From Shewanella sp. MR-4 (GTDB taxonomy: Bacteria; Pseudomonadota; Gammaproteobacteria; Enterobacterales; Shewanellaceae), in the NCBI RefSeq assembly GCF_000014685.1, contig NC_008321.1, forward strand, positions 2,973,001 through 3,037,000: 64,000 bases of DNA. The letters run 5' to 3'. Of this stretch, positions 26,358 to 35,367 are shown one piece after another; the stretch's first letter is position 1; every line of letters starts with the position of its first letter. The translations under genes were made by a program, and so were the position numbers. Below the pieces are notes generated by a model, which worked only from the letters and a program-made list of their open reading frames with translations, did no database searches and was not told the DNA's origin.

Positions 26358-27503
26358 ATGAAGATAGTTATCGCCCCCGATTCCTTTAAAGAGAGCTTAA
26401 GCGCACTTGATGTGGCTAATGCGATCGAACAAGGCTTAACACAAGTGATCCCAGACTGTGAGATTGTCAAAATCCCCGTCGCCGATGGCGGCGAAGGCAC
26501 TGTGCAATCTATGGTCGATGCCACTGGCGGCAGCATTGTCAATTTAGAGGTCATGGGGCCACTCGGCCATAAAGTCAAAGCCCATTACGGCATTTTAGGC
26601 CAGCAAGCCAAAGGCACGATTGCGGTGATTGAAATGGCCTCCGCCTCGGGTTTACACCATGTACCAAGGGATCAGCGTAACCCGCTGCTCACCACCAGTT
26701 ATGGTACGGGCGAGCTGATTTGTGATGCGCTCAATCGCGGGATAAAACACATTATTTTAGGCTTGGGCGGCAGTGCAACCAACGATGGCGGCGCAGGTAT
26801 GGCCCAAGCGCTGGATATTTTACTGCTAGATAAACAAGGTAAAACCTTAAGTGCAGGTGGCGCTGCGCTCTCTCAACTTGCCAGTATCGATATAAGCCAC
26901 GCCCATCCACTACTGAAAGAATGTACCTTTGAAGTGGCCTGCGATGTCGATAATCCGCTGTGTGGCGAGCGTGGCGCTTCTGCCATATTCGGCCCGCAAA
27001 AAGGCGCAACACCCGAGATGGTGAGTACCTTAGACGCAGCACTAAGTCACTATGCCGATGTGATTGCCCAAAGCGGCGTCACCGATCACCGTAACCAAGC
27101 TGGCGCGGGCGCAGCAGGCGGAATGGGACTTGGCGTGATGGCCTTTTTAGGCGCCGAGCTTAAACCCGGTGTTGAGATTGTGATGCAAACAGTGGGACTG
27201 GCAGACAAAATTCGCGGCGCGGATCTTGTCATCACCGGCGAAGGCCGAATCGATGGCCAGACCATATTTGGCAAAACCCCGATGGGCGTATTAAAGCAAG
27301 CGCAGCTGCAAAATATTCCGACTATCGGGATTGCGGGTTGCCTTGGCGACAATGCTAATGCCGTACTCGAGCAAGGTATGGCGGCGATTTTTCCCATCAT
27401 TCCACACTTAAGTCCACTGGACGATGTGCTGGCGAACGCCAAAACGAATCTGACCAATACCGCCCGTAATATTGGCGCCGTCTTGATGCTGGGCAAGCGC
27501 TAA
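26358..27503 (+). CDS. garK: Glycerate kinase
   Basis: A cytoplasmic kinase of the GarK/GlxK family that phosphorylates D-glycerate with ATP, feeding lower glycolysis through phosphoglycerate. The 381 residues start with the family signature MKIVIAPDSFKESLSA and include PVADGGEGT, LGLGGSATNDGGAGM and GAGAAGGMGLGVMAFL, all typical. Length is normal. It is probably co-transcribed with the permease before it and controlled by CdaR. Whether the product is 2- or 3-phosphoglycerate cannot be told from the sequence. Confidence 0.93.
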   Translation: MKIVIAPDSFKESLSALDVANAIEQGLTQVIPDCEIVKIPVADGGEGTVQSMVDATGGSIVNLEVMGPLGHKVKAHYGILGQQAKGTIAVIEMASASGLHHVPRDQRNPLLTTSYGTGELICDALNRGIKHIILGLGGSATNDGGAGMAQALDILLLDKQGKTLSAGGAALSQLASIDISHAHPLLKECTFEVACDVDNPLCGERGASAIFGPQKGATPEMVSTLDAALSHYADVIAQSGVTDHRNQAGAGAAGGMGLGVMAFLGAELKPGVEIVMQTVGLADKIRGADLVITGEGRIDGQTIFGKTPMGVLKQAQLQNIPTIGIAGCLGDNANAVLEQGMAAIFPIIPHLSPLDDVLANAKTNLTNTARNIGAVLMLGKR

Positions 27504-27553
27504 CTTTACCTTAGCGTACTGATAGCGTTTAGATAGCCTAACAACACACACCC

Positions 27554-27582
27554 AAGGCGCTATTCATAGCGCCTTTGTTTAT
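27554..27582 (+). terminator. Glycerate kinase terminator
   Basis: A 10-bp inverted repeat (AAGGCGCTAT and ATAGCGCCTT) followed by TGTTTATT, 50 bases after the kinase stop. Confidence 0.8.
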
Positions 27583-27757
27583 TCTATGACCCAAGCACAG
27601 ACTTAGGCGGTGTTTTAGTGCTTGATGCCTAAAAGGCCTTGCAGTAAAGTGAGCTCCCTTTTTGGTAATCCGTAAACGGGTTTAAGCGCCATGTATTTGG
27701 TTATACTCTTAATCACCTTTGCGGTTTCACTATAAGAATTAATAGACGGCAAGCCCC

Positions 27758-29407
27758 ATGACCCAAAAACTCCCTCGCCAAGCCACCGCGTCTGAAGACA
27801 GTTTGATGCGAATTTTCACTGTGCCCGAAGATGCGGAATCCACCTTAAGCATTATCGAGCAGAAGCTTTCCGAGGACTTAGCGGGCTTTTTGGGTGACAG
27901 CATTGCCGCGCTAGAAAAGCCGCTTTCCGAAATCGAAACCGATTTTCAAGCCTTTGAAATTCCAAGCCAGCCGCGTTTTGTCTCCGACTACACCGACGAA
28001 ATCATGCAAAACCTCGTGGCGCATTCGGTGCATACGGCGGCCCCCAGTTTTATCGGCCATATGACCTCGGCACTGCCCTATTTCGTGTTGCCACTGTCGA
28101 AAATGATGGTGGGGCTGAATCAAAACTTGGTCAAAATCGAAACCTCCAAAGCCTTTACGCCGCTTGAGCGCCAAGTGCTCGGCATGATGCACCATTTGAT
28201 TTACGCTCAAAACGATGATTTTTATCGTAATTGGATGCACAGCGCCAACCATTCCCTCGGCGCATTTTGCTCCGGCGGCACTGTGGCTAACATCACCGCC
28301 CTGTGGATTGCCCGCAACCAATTACTCAAGGCCGATGGCGACTTTAAAGGCGTGACCCGCGAAGGCTTAATCAAGGCGCTGCGCCACTATGGCTTCGATG
28401 ATTTAGCGATTCTGGTCTCCGAGCGCGGCCACTACTCCTTAGGTAAGGCCGTCGATCTGCTCGGTATCGGTCGCGACAATATCATCAGCATCCCTACCGA
28501 TGGCAATAACAAAGTCGACGTTGCCAAAATGCGCGAAGTCGCCGCCGAACTGGCAAATAAACGCATTAAAGTCATGGCGATTGTTGGGGTGGCTGGCACC
28601 ACCGAGACGGGCAATATCGACCCTCTGCGCGAACTTGCCGCCTTAGCAAGTGAGCTAAACTGCCACTTCCATGTGGATGCGGCTTGGGGCGGCGCAAGCT
28701 TATTATCCAATAAATACCGTCACTTACTCGATGGTATTGAACTCGCTGATTCAGTCACCATCGATGCCCATAAGCAAATGTATGTCCCCATGGGCGCGGG
28801 CATGGTGTTATTTAAAAATCCTGAGTTTGCCCATGCGATTGCCCACCACGCCGAATATATTCTGCGCCGAGGTTCCAAGGATTTAGGCAGCCAAACGCTC
28901 GAAGGCTCACGCCCCGGCATGGCGATGTTAGTGCACGCCTGTTTGCAGATTATCGGCCGCGATGGTTACGAAATCCTGATCAATAACAGCCTTGAAAAAG
29001 CGCGTTATTTTGCCGAGCAAATCGACGCACACCCGGACTTTGAACTAGTCACCGCACCAGAGCTGTGCCTGCTCACCTATCGTTATGTGCCTTCGAATGT
29101 GCAGGCGGCCATGCAACTGGCGATTGAACAAGGCGATAAGACCAAACTCGCTCGCTATAATGAGCTGCTCGATGGTCTAACCCAATTTATTCAAAAACAC
29201 CAACGCGAACAGGGTAAATCCTTTGTCTCGCGCACCCGAATTCAACCCGCGCGCTACTTTAGACAACCCACAGTGGTGTTTCGCGTGGTATTAGCTAATC
29301 CGTTGACTAGCCATGAGATCCTTAATCAAGTGCTTATCGAGCAAGGTGAAATTGCCGCATTAGATAAAGAGTTTTTACCTGCGCTATTAGCCATGGTCAA
29401 TGAATAG
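27758..29407 (+). CDS. panP: PLP-dependent aspartate 1-decarboxylase PanP
   Basis: A group II pyridoxal phosphate decarboxylase of 549 residues. PanP makes beta-alanine from aspartate for pantothenate and coenzyme A in Vibrio and Shewanella, which lack the pyruvoyl enzyme PanD. Visible are the substrate-side FCSGGTVANITALW (about 170-183), the cofactor Asp in HVDAAWGG (D307), and the Schiff-base lysine in DAHKQM (K339). It has long been annotated as glutamate decarboxylase; the PanP assignment rests on whole-protein recognition. It is a single gene with its own terminator, unrelated to the glycerate genes beside it. Confidence 0.85.
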   Translation: MTQKLPRQATASEDSLMRIFTVPEDAESTLSIIEQKLSEDLAGFLGDSIAALEKPLSEIETDFQAFEIPSQPRFVSDYTDEIMQNLVAHSVHTAAPSFIGHMTSALPYFVLPLSKMMVGLNQNLVKIETSKAFTPLERQVLGMMHHLIYAQNDDFYRNWMHSANHSLGAFCSGGTVANITALWIARNQLLKADGDFKGVTREGLIKALRHYGFDDLAILVSERGHYSLGKAVDLLGIGRDNIISIPTDGNNKVDVAKMREVAAELANKRIKVMAIVGVAGTTETGNIDPLRELAALASELNCHFHVDAAWGGASLLSNKYRHLLDGIELADSVTIDAHKQMYVPMGAGMVLFKNPEFAHAIAHHAEYILRRGSKDLGSQTLEGSRPGMAMLVHACLQIIGRDGYEILINNSLEKARYFAEQIDAHPDFELVTAPELCLLTYRYVPSNVQAAMQLAIEQGDKTKLARYNELLDGLTQFIQKHQREQGKSFVSRTRIQPARYFRQPTVVFRVVLANPLTSHEILNQVLIEQGEIAALDKEFLPALLAMVNE

Positions 29408-29458
29408 CGAGTGATTTAGCGTAAGCTTTAAATCTCATTTAAATACAGAGTGTTAATC

Positions 29459-29490
29459 AAAAACAGCCGCAAATATTTGCGGCTGTTTTG
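29459..29490 (+). terminator. panP terminator
   Basis: A fully palindromic stem (AAACAGCCGCAAAT with its complement, 29461-29488), preceded by As and ending in TTTT. It lies 55 bases after panP and marks the end of the ancestral gene order before the accessory islet. Confidence 0.85.
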
Positions 29491-29869
29491 GTTTGCAGAG
29501 CTGGGATGAAGGAAGGTTAAGTTAAAACCAAGCAATTCTGATCTCGTTGCGGATACGCCGAATTCCATTGCTTCCGTGACACGCCGTAAAGCCATCCATG
29601 GCGGCTCTGCGATGATATCCATATCATCGAAGGTCACGTCCACAATCGAATTCGGCTTAGCAAATCTCGGTGTAATCTGCGGCATTAAGAAGACAAATAG
29701 CGCTATTAAACAGCTGCGATGTTGAGCACATTAGGGATCTGGAAACCAAGGGGTGGAATCCAGATTTTGCTCAAAAAAACAAACCTACCTATATAAATCA
29801 ATACATTAAGGAAGTATGCTGAGTTGTCAGGACATAAGGTCGCTAAATCTGCTTCATTTTTATCGAGTT
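29491..29869. other. Gene-free islet edge with repeat-like sequence and hairpin
   Basis: No convincing gene. The part 29535-29690 has an open minus-strand frame of 85 codons without a ribosome site; it looks like a degenerate Shewanella-type intergenic repeat (GCC and GGC blocks around CCATCCATGG). A 7-bp hairpin (ATCTGGA at 29737-29743, TCCAGAT at 29759-29765) stands about 100 bases after the subtilase stop on the minus strand and could end that transcript. Confidence 0.4.
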
Positions 29870-32479
29870 CTAAGTAGTCGGCACTTGTGCTCTAGTTCTG
29901 GCTCTTTCTTGTTCTCGAATTTGTTCCTCGATTACTTCTTGAATCTCTTGGTACAACTGTATATCAACACCTTCAGCAACCTCTAGAGTAATTGCCAAGC
30001 TATACTGAACAGGCTCTATAATCTTAGCCGCGTTTTCCTTGCAGTTAACTTTTATCTCAAGCATTCGGTCTTCAGTGATAACCGCTAGCTCCTCACCTTC
30101 AAAAACCTCATGCTGTAATGTCCCCCGACGAACCTGCATCCAATCAGCGGAGCATGAGCTCCTAGAAGTAAGATGCTTGTTGTCTCCTTCCACCGTGAAC
30201 CATAATGCACTATCTCTGTACTTCATGTGAGTTGGACAAGGTTTAGCAAACCAAGATAATGTAACTGTCAGGCGACGCCAAATATCTGCACCACCGAGAC
30301 CTTCAGGGATAGGTAGTTTGTATACATGAGCTTCATCATTATCTAAGCTGCCATAACCAAGAATAGTAGCTCTAGTATCTAGGCAGAACTTAGCCCTATT
30401 TACATCAGGTTTTCCATAACCAATGTTTCTTGTAATAACATTTTTTAGTGACGTAGCATCAGGGTTCCCTAAGCAGTTTGAGATTCGATCATACATTGCT
30501 CCCCATGACGCTCCGTGGGTGATAAGAGATTTAAGAAGGAGCGGCGAATACTGTTCGAACTCACCAACTTTATTGCTCTCTTCAAACAAGTTTTCAAGAA
30601 CATCGCAAACTTCTGCGCAACCTCTTGATATCAGAGCTGCAGAGTTACTTGTTCCCCGAATATAAACTCGATGATTAAATGCTGATGCATGTGGATGAGC
30701 GACTTTTTGCCCTGGGGCAGCATAGTTGCTTACAGCAGTTAAATTTGAGTGGCCGATAGCTTCATTGTAAAGCATTCGACCACCTGGCATAGAGATATCA
30801 GGCTTAACAGATCTTGCATAACCGTTACCTTGACCAGAATAGGCTGCAGGCATTTCTTCACTATATATATTGTAAAGCCCTACACGCAGCACAGGGGATG
30901 ACTCATCAGAGTGAAGAGAGCCGACTGTTATTGCATTTACACTCTCTGCAGGCGATAAGAGCTTTCTAGCCCAAGTGTCATTCTGTACTGCTTTAAAGAA
31001 CTCAACAGCTTTTACATCTTCAGTGAACTGATGGAATGTACTTCCCAATTGTTGAACAGTCACTGCTTTCGGATGGTTCCCTGCGCTTACTACGAACAAC
31101 ACATTATATTTAGAGCTCAACCAATCAAGCAGTCGAGCAAAAGGACTCATTTTGCCATCAAAGTGGATATTGGGATCGCCGATTGAAAGATTAATAACTT
31201 TTATGGATGGTGCCACAGGCAATTCAGCTCCATCACCTTCAAAAATACGCTTAACAGCTCTATGAATTATATCCAGTGGAAGCTCATCGTCCGGCAAAGC
31301 TTCTGCATTATTAAAGGTATGTGGATCAGGCTTCATCACTGGCCTTACATATAAAGGAGTAGATAGCTTACTTCCACCATCAGTAAGGTCTCCATTAACT
31401 ATAAGGGAAGCCATTGCGGTACCATGCACCCGATTTTGAGCAGGATAGCCCGCCTCAAAATTGTCTGGGTCATCAATTATTAAGCTACCACGCAGATCAG
31501 AATGGTTAGAAAGAGGTAATCCATCAAACAGAGCTACTCGAGGAGCTCTTTCAAACTCTGGAGGAGTTAAGTCATGAGCACTATCCGTTTCTTCCCCGAC
31601 TGCAACTGACTCATCATTATTCCATAGAGGCTCCACAGACATTTGTCCCAGCGGTCGGAACAGCATGATTTGATCGCAGCGCACAAGTGAAACTTCGTCT
31701 TGATTTAGAATTAGGTCTACTTGACGTGCTGGCAACTCTATCAGCAGAGATTGATAGTGGATATCGGGAAGACAGCAAGCCGAAATAATTTGCCCGCCCA
31801 ACGCTTGAGTTAATTGAGATATCCTCTCTTCTGCAATATTTCGCTTGCTTTCATTCGTTCTAAACCATAATTCTGCTTCAAATCGAACTGGCTGGTCGGG
31901 TTCGAACTCTAAGCGTTCTTGCCAATATTCAAGAATACCTGTATTTCTGAGTCTATCTTGAGTATCCCAATAACGAATGTCTTTTAGTAGACGGAATAAA
32001 TCTCTGAACTTTGCCCAACCTCGCATGAACTGCATGTTCGGGTTTTGACCGTAGTTACGCCAAAGAGACAAAAGCTCATTAATCGCTCGTCTATCTGATA
32101 GCATCAGTATGACTTGACCATTCAGAGGTTTAGCTCTGTCGCTCCCTGCACTGTAAAAATCATCGTCAGGTTCTAGTCCTCTCAGCTCATGCTCACCGAG
32201 CCACTCCAGACCTTCGATCTTTTTTATAGCTTTAAAAAAATCAGACACACTACCATATGTTTCAATAACTACGGAGTATTCAGGATCGACTCCGGGGGAA
32301 TCTCGTTGAACTTCAACTCGGCGATTTTCTAATGCTAATTCTAAGCGTGAAAACTTAGGACCTAACCTTTGAGCTTGGCGAGTAACGGATGGATGATTTG
32401 GAGTCCCTCCTCCACCATTTCGACTTGATGGGCTAGACGTATCAGGAGCAGGAAATAGAAGTAAGGGACGGCGGCTCAT
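29870..32479 (-). CDS. ietS: Subtilisin-like serine protease, IetS-like
   Basis: An 869-residue S8-family peptidase without a signal peptide, so probably cytoplasmic. The first 300 residues have no domain I can name. The subtilase core has the Asp in ALFDG (D319), the His in VHGTAMASL (H352), the oxyanion Asn in VSAGNHP (N468) and the nucleophile in RGTSNSAAL (S611). A beta-rich C-terminal part and a charged tail follow. All catalytic residues are present. The AAA ATPase gene ends 13 bases upstream. The pair matches the ietAS arrangement, known as a plasmid-stability toxin-antitoxin pair and as an anti-phage module; the symbol is by architecture. The gene is more A/T-rich than its neighbours. 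Confidence 0.8.
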   Translation of the reverse strand: MSRRPLLLFPAPDTSSPSSRNGGGGTPNHPSVTRQAQRLGPKFSRLELALENRRVEVQRDSPGVDPEYSVVIETYGSVSDFFKAIKKIEGLEWLGEHELRGLEPDDDFYSAGSDRAKPLNGQVILMLSDRRAINELLSLWRNYGQNPNMQFMRGWAKFRDLFRLLKDIRYWDTQDRLRNTGILEYWQERLEFEPDQPVRFEAELWFRTNESKRNIAEERISQLTQALGGQIISACCLPDIHYQSLLIELPARQVDLILNQDEVSLVRCDQIMLFRPLGQMSVEPLWNNDESVAVGEETDSAHDLTPPEFERAPRVALFDGLPLSNHSDLRGSLIIDDPDNFEAGYPAQNRVHGTAMASLIVNGDLTDGGSKLSTPLYVRPVMKPDPHTFNNAEALPDDELPLDIIHRAVKRIFEGDGAELPVAPSIKVINLSIGDPNIHFDGKMSPFARLLDWLSSKYNVLFVVSAGNHPKAVTVQQLGSTFHQFTEDVKAVEFFKAVQNDTWARKLLSPAESVNAITVGSLHSDESSPVLRVGLYNIYSEEMPAAYSGQGNGYARSVKPDISMPGGRMLYNEAIGHSNLTAVSNYAAPGQKVAHPHASAFNHRVYIRGTSNSAALISRGCAEVCDVLENLFEESNKVGEFEQYSPLLLKSLITHGASWGAMYDRISNCLGNPDATSLKNVITRNIGYGKPDVNRAKFCLDTRATILGYGSLDNDEAHVYKLPIPEGLGGADIWRRLTVTLSWFAKPCPTHMKYRDSALWFTVEGDNKHLTSRSSCSADWMQVRRGTLQHEVFEGEELAVITEDRMLEIKVNCKENAAKIIEPVQYSLAITLEVAEGVDIQLYQEIQEVIEEQIREQERARTRAQVPTT

Positions 32480-32492
32480 TAATTAATCCTCT

Positions 32493-33467
32493 TTAGTTGG
32501 AGGACAGAGTCCTCTCAGACCATGTTTTTAAAGCCGATGATATGATAGAACGCATTTGTGAACTAGGTTGAGTAAGCACATACTTGCGAAGTATCACTCT
32601 GCCAAACTCTTCTATTTCAGCAAAGTTAGAGCCATAAAGCCTTTTAGATAAAGTCTCATAAGCATATTCCAAAGAGATATCATGTCTTTTCTCAAACGCT
32701 TTAAACCATGACTCTATTTGAGACCGAGTTGGTTGAGGAACTTCTAATCTCAATTGAAAACGACGCCATACAGCTCTATCAAGTAACTCAGAGTGGTTTG
32801 TTGCAGCCATAACAATAACATGGCTAGGAAGGGAATCAACCTGCATCAACAAAGAGCTAACTACACGTTTGATTTCACCTGTTTCATGCGTATCCCCACG
32901 CTCTTTACCTAAAGTTTCAAATTCATCAAACAACAATACACAACGCCGTGTAGCTGCGTAGTCGATTACTTTTTTAAGCCTAGAAGCGGTCTCACCAAGG
33001 TAAGAGCCAATGATCCCCTCATAACGAACAACCAGTAAAGGAACCATCATTGACTCTGCAAGAGCCTCAGCAAGAGATGTTTTACCATTACCAGGAGGGC
33101 CGACTAAAAGAACTCGGTTTCTAGGCTCTAAGCTGTAGGAACGTAATAAATCAACTCTAGACTGCTCTTCAACCAATTCATTTAAAGATTCCTTGACCGA
33201 GTCTGGCAGTATAAGGTCTTCGAATCGAAGTTTAGGTGAAATCTCATCAACGAGAGATGATACACGATTATCTTTAGCGGTAGGCGTATCTACTGTAGAG
33301 TTAGATGTGCTGAGCTTTACCAACTCTTGTTCTAACCTATCCGCTATAACGTGATGTCTTTTTTGCCTTTCATCAGCTATCAGAGACTCTACAACTCTCT
33401 TAAATTGTATCTTATCTCCCATAGCCCCAGCTCTTACTAAGCTGATGATTTTATCTGACTTTGCCAT
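32493..33467 (-). CDS. ietA: AAA ATPase, IetA-like
   Basis: A 324-residue cytoplasmic AAA+ ATPase. The N-terminal 80 residues are helical and precede the ATPase core: Walker A GPPGNGKT (123-130), Walker B LLFDEFE (178-184), sensor 1 in AATNHSE (N224), and arginine-finger candidates in DRAVWRRF (R231, R235, R236). It resembles the single-domain ATPases of the FtsH/spastin-like clade. It is first in a two-gene unit with the subtilase, and AGAGGATTAATT gives the second gene its own ribosome site. It is expected to control or feed the protease. GGAGTGAG precedes the ATG. Confidence 0.82.
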   Translation of the reverse strand: MAKSDKIISLVRAGAMGDKIQFKRVVESLIADERQKRHHVIADRLEQELVKLSTSNSTVDTPTAKDNRVSSLVDEISPKLRFEDLILPDSVKESLNELVEEQSRVDLLRSYSLEPRNRVLLVGPPGNGKTSLAEALAESMMVPLLVVRYEGIIGSYLGETASRLKKVIDYAATRRCVLLFDEFETLGKERGDTHETGEIKRVVSSLLMQVDSLPSHVIVMAATNHSELLDRAVWRRFQLRLEVPQPTRSQIESWFKAFEKRHDISLEYAYETLSKRLYGSNFAEIEEFGRVILRKYVLTQPSSQMRSIISSALKTWSERTLSSN

Positions 33468-33837
33468 TTACAGCTCACTCCACACAATCATTTTATACAC
33501 AAACTCCAACTAAATACTTGATTATGAATGGAGCAGCTAGGAGTGTATGGCGTACATATTCAACCTCAAAAATTTTCATGAATGAATTAAAAACACATGG
33601 CGATATTAACACACAAAAAACCTAAATAGTGATGAATCTAATTGACTATATTCGTAGTTATTGTTTAACAAGACACCCATTGTTAACTTCTTGAAATGCC
33701 TTAATTGTTGATAACAAACCATCTGCCATACCAACGGCTTAGCGGGATTCGGGTGCAGGGGTGAAACCCCATGACCTCGCTGTTGGTTTTTACACCACGA
33801 CAGAGTAATCTAGCAAAAATCAACAATGGGGTGTTCT
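33468..33837. other. A/T-rich gene-free stretch at the right edge of the islet
   Basis: About 370 bases with no gene. The left part should hold the promoter for the ATPase gene; TATAAA on the minus strand (33492-33497) is a possible -10 but lacks a good -35. The right part holds the structured element at 33730-33793. Confidence 0.5.
33730..33793 (+). ncRNA. Structured element ending in a terminator-like tail
   Basis: Outer stem ACCAAC (33730-33735) with GTTGGT (33782-33787); second stem AGCG (33741-33744) with CGCT (33778-33781) extended by GG and CC; inner hairpin GGGG (33758-33761) and CCCC (33767-33770) with loop TGAAA. Five Ts follow the outer stem. It could be the 3' end of a small RNA, or a copy of a dispersed Shewanella palindromic repeat. 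It matches no riboswitch I know. Confidence 0.35.
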
Positions 33838-34302
33838 ATGGACAGAAAATCATTATTGCTAGTGACACTTATCCTGCCTTTTTCGGCCAATGCCGCCGTA
33901 TACCAATGTGCCGATGGGAAATATCAGGCCGATCCCTGTGATGAAAATAGCCAACCCGTAGATCTCAGCGGCGTCGGTAGCGTGGTTAAAGGCCCTGATA
34001 TTGCCCATGCAAACGCTGTTACTCACTCGGATAAAAAACAAGAAATAACCGATTTTATTGATAAACAACGCATTAGCCGTGAAATCACTAAACTAGAGAA
34101 CGACCGAAAACTCATTATCGACCAAAGGGATAAACGTATTGTCGAGCTGAGAAACGATAGAAGTTACGCCAATAACAATCTTGCCGGAGCAACTTGGGAG
34201 CAAAGCTTAGCGCAAGAAATGTCGGCTGTGGCGCAGCAAGCAGATACACAGGTTGCGTCTATCGATAGGCAGATAGAACAATTACGACTCAAGTTAAAGT
34301 AG
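33838..34302 (+). CDS. Secreted DUF4124-like protein
   Basis: A 154-residue protein with a signal peptide cut after NAA (start MDRKSLLLVTL). It has a short DUF4124-type head (VYQCADGKYQADPC), then a charged helical region (about 75-154) likely to form a coiled coil. The second ATG at 33838 is used because GGGGTG lies upstream; the first ATG has no ribosome site. Predicted periplasmic or envelope protein of unknown function. Confidence 0.75.
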   Translation: MDRKSLLLVTLILPFSANAAVYQCADGKYQADPCDENSQPVDLSGVGSVVKGPDIAHANAVTHSDKKQEITDFIDKQRISREITKLENDRKLIIDQRDKRIVELRNDRSYANNNLAGATWEQSLAQEMSAVAQQADTQVASIDRQIEQLRLKLK

Positions 34303-34381
34303 AACAAACACAACCACTCACACTTTCCCATTCGTAAATACACAAGAACAAATACAAAATAACCAATGCAAAGGAGTTGCG

Positions 34382-34837
34382 ATGAAATACTATTTATCGA
34401 TGTTGCTCACCCTCTGTTGTCTGCTGAGTTCCTCCGCAAATGCGAGCCAAACTTGTGATGCTGAGTGCCAATTACCGCAAATTCACGCCTACTTTAAAGC
34501 CTTAGATAAGGTCAGCCAATCGGGTTCTAGCGAACAAGATGTCGATGATTTTCTGGGATTACTGCATCCGAAGGTGAATTATATCCACCTAGAATACGGT
34601 GCTAATTTTGATAGGGGCAGTTGGCGTAGCGCCTTTATCCGCAATATTGCTCGCGGCGCCTATCAACAACCAAAGGAGCAGCGGGTATTAAATTACATTG
34701 TGGGTAAGAACCATGTCGCCGTCGAATACGCCCACGGCAGCATTCAACCCGATGGACAATGGCAACAAGAGCAGCCCCTACTTGTCTTATTTGGCTTTAC
34801 CGATGGCAAAATATCCCTTGTAAAAGAGCTCTGGTAA
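34382..34837 (+). CDS. Secreted NTF2/SnoaL-like small protein
   Basis: A 151-residue protein with a signal peptide (cut near ANAS) and two cysteines just after it (CDAEC). The remaining cone-shaped alpha+beta pattern, with YFKALDKV, DFLGLLHP and VAVEYAHG, resembles the SnoaL/NTF2-like fold. No active site can be named. AAAGGAG precedes the ATG at ideal spacing. Confidence 0.7.
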   Translation: MKYYLSMLLTLCCLLSSSANASQTCDAECQLPQIHAYFKALDKVSQSGSSEQDVDDFLGLLHPKVNYIHLEYGANFDRGSWRSAFIRNIARGAYQQPKEQRVLNYIVGKNHVAVEYAHGSIQPDGQWQQEQPLLVLFGFTDGKISLVKELW

Positions 34838-34942
34838 GGCTTGTGCGATAAAAAGGGGAAACCGATACAGGCTTAGGGTTGAAAGTATCGATTAAACCAT
34901 TGGATAAATGTTTTAAGACACCTCACATGACAAGGAATGGCG

Positions 34943-35317
34943 ATGTATTTTATTGCGGCTTTTGGCCTATTGATGCTGTTATTCAGCCTTGTTATGGTCG
35001 TCAGGCCTGCGGCGTTCGCTAACGGTATCATTGCATTTAGCGAGCAGCCCTACTTCCATATTGTTGAAGTCGTCAGCCGAATTATTGCGGGTGTGATTTT
35101 TATCCAATATTACGCCGACACCCGATTTCCACAGCTCATTCTTGCGATAGGCATTGTCTTACTCTGTGTGGGAATAGGCTTGGCATGCACACCGCCAAGT
35201 CAGCATCGTAAATTTGCCCTATGGTCAGCCCAAGCGTTTAAAAATCAATTCCGCTTAATCGGTGTTGTTTCCGTCCCGCTGTCTTTGCTACTGATTTATG
35301 CTGCTGGCGTTGCCTAA
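34943..35317 (+). CDS. Small four-helix membrane protein
   Basis: A 124-residue protein with hydrophobic segments near 2-24, 41-60, 67-84 and 102-122. I do not recognise the family. Two ATGs occur six bases apart; AAGGA touches the first, so the second (34943) has the better spacing. Confidence 0.7.
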   Translation: MYFIAAFGLLMLLFSLVMVVRPAAFANGIIAFSEQPYFHIVEVVSRIIAGVIFIQYYADTRFPQLILAIGIVLLCVGIGLACTPPSQHRKFALWSAQAFKNQFRLIGVVSVPLSLLLIYAAGVA

Positions 35318-35367
35318 AACTCATTGATAATCCAACTCTTAGCCATTAAATAATCAGGGAGACAAAC

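Noticed and set aside
29428..29685. 85-codon minus-strand frame after panP
   Set aside because: It runs through the panP terminator hairpin, has no ribosome site and looks like repeat sequence rather than protein.
33730..33793. Known riboswitch class at the islet edge
   Set aside because: The fold does not match any class I can recall and no plus-strand gene lies at the proper distance with sequestered ribosome site.
29408..33837. Prophage or integrative element
   Set aside because: No integrase, phage structural gene, tRNA target or direct repeat was found, only two genes.
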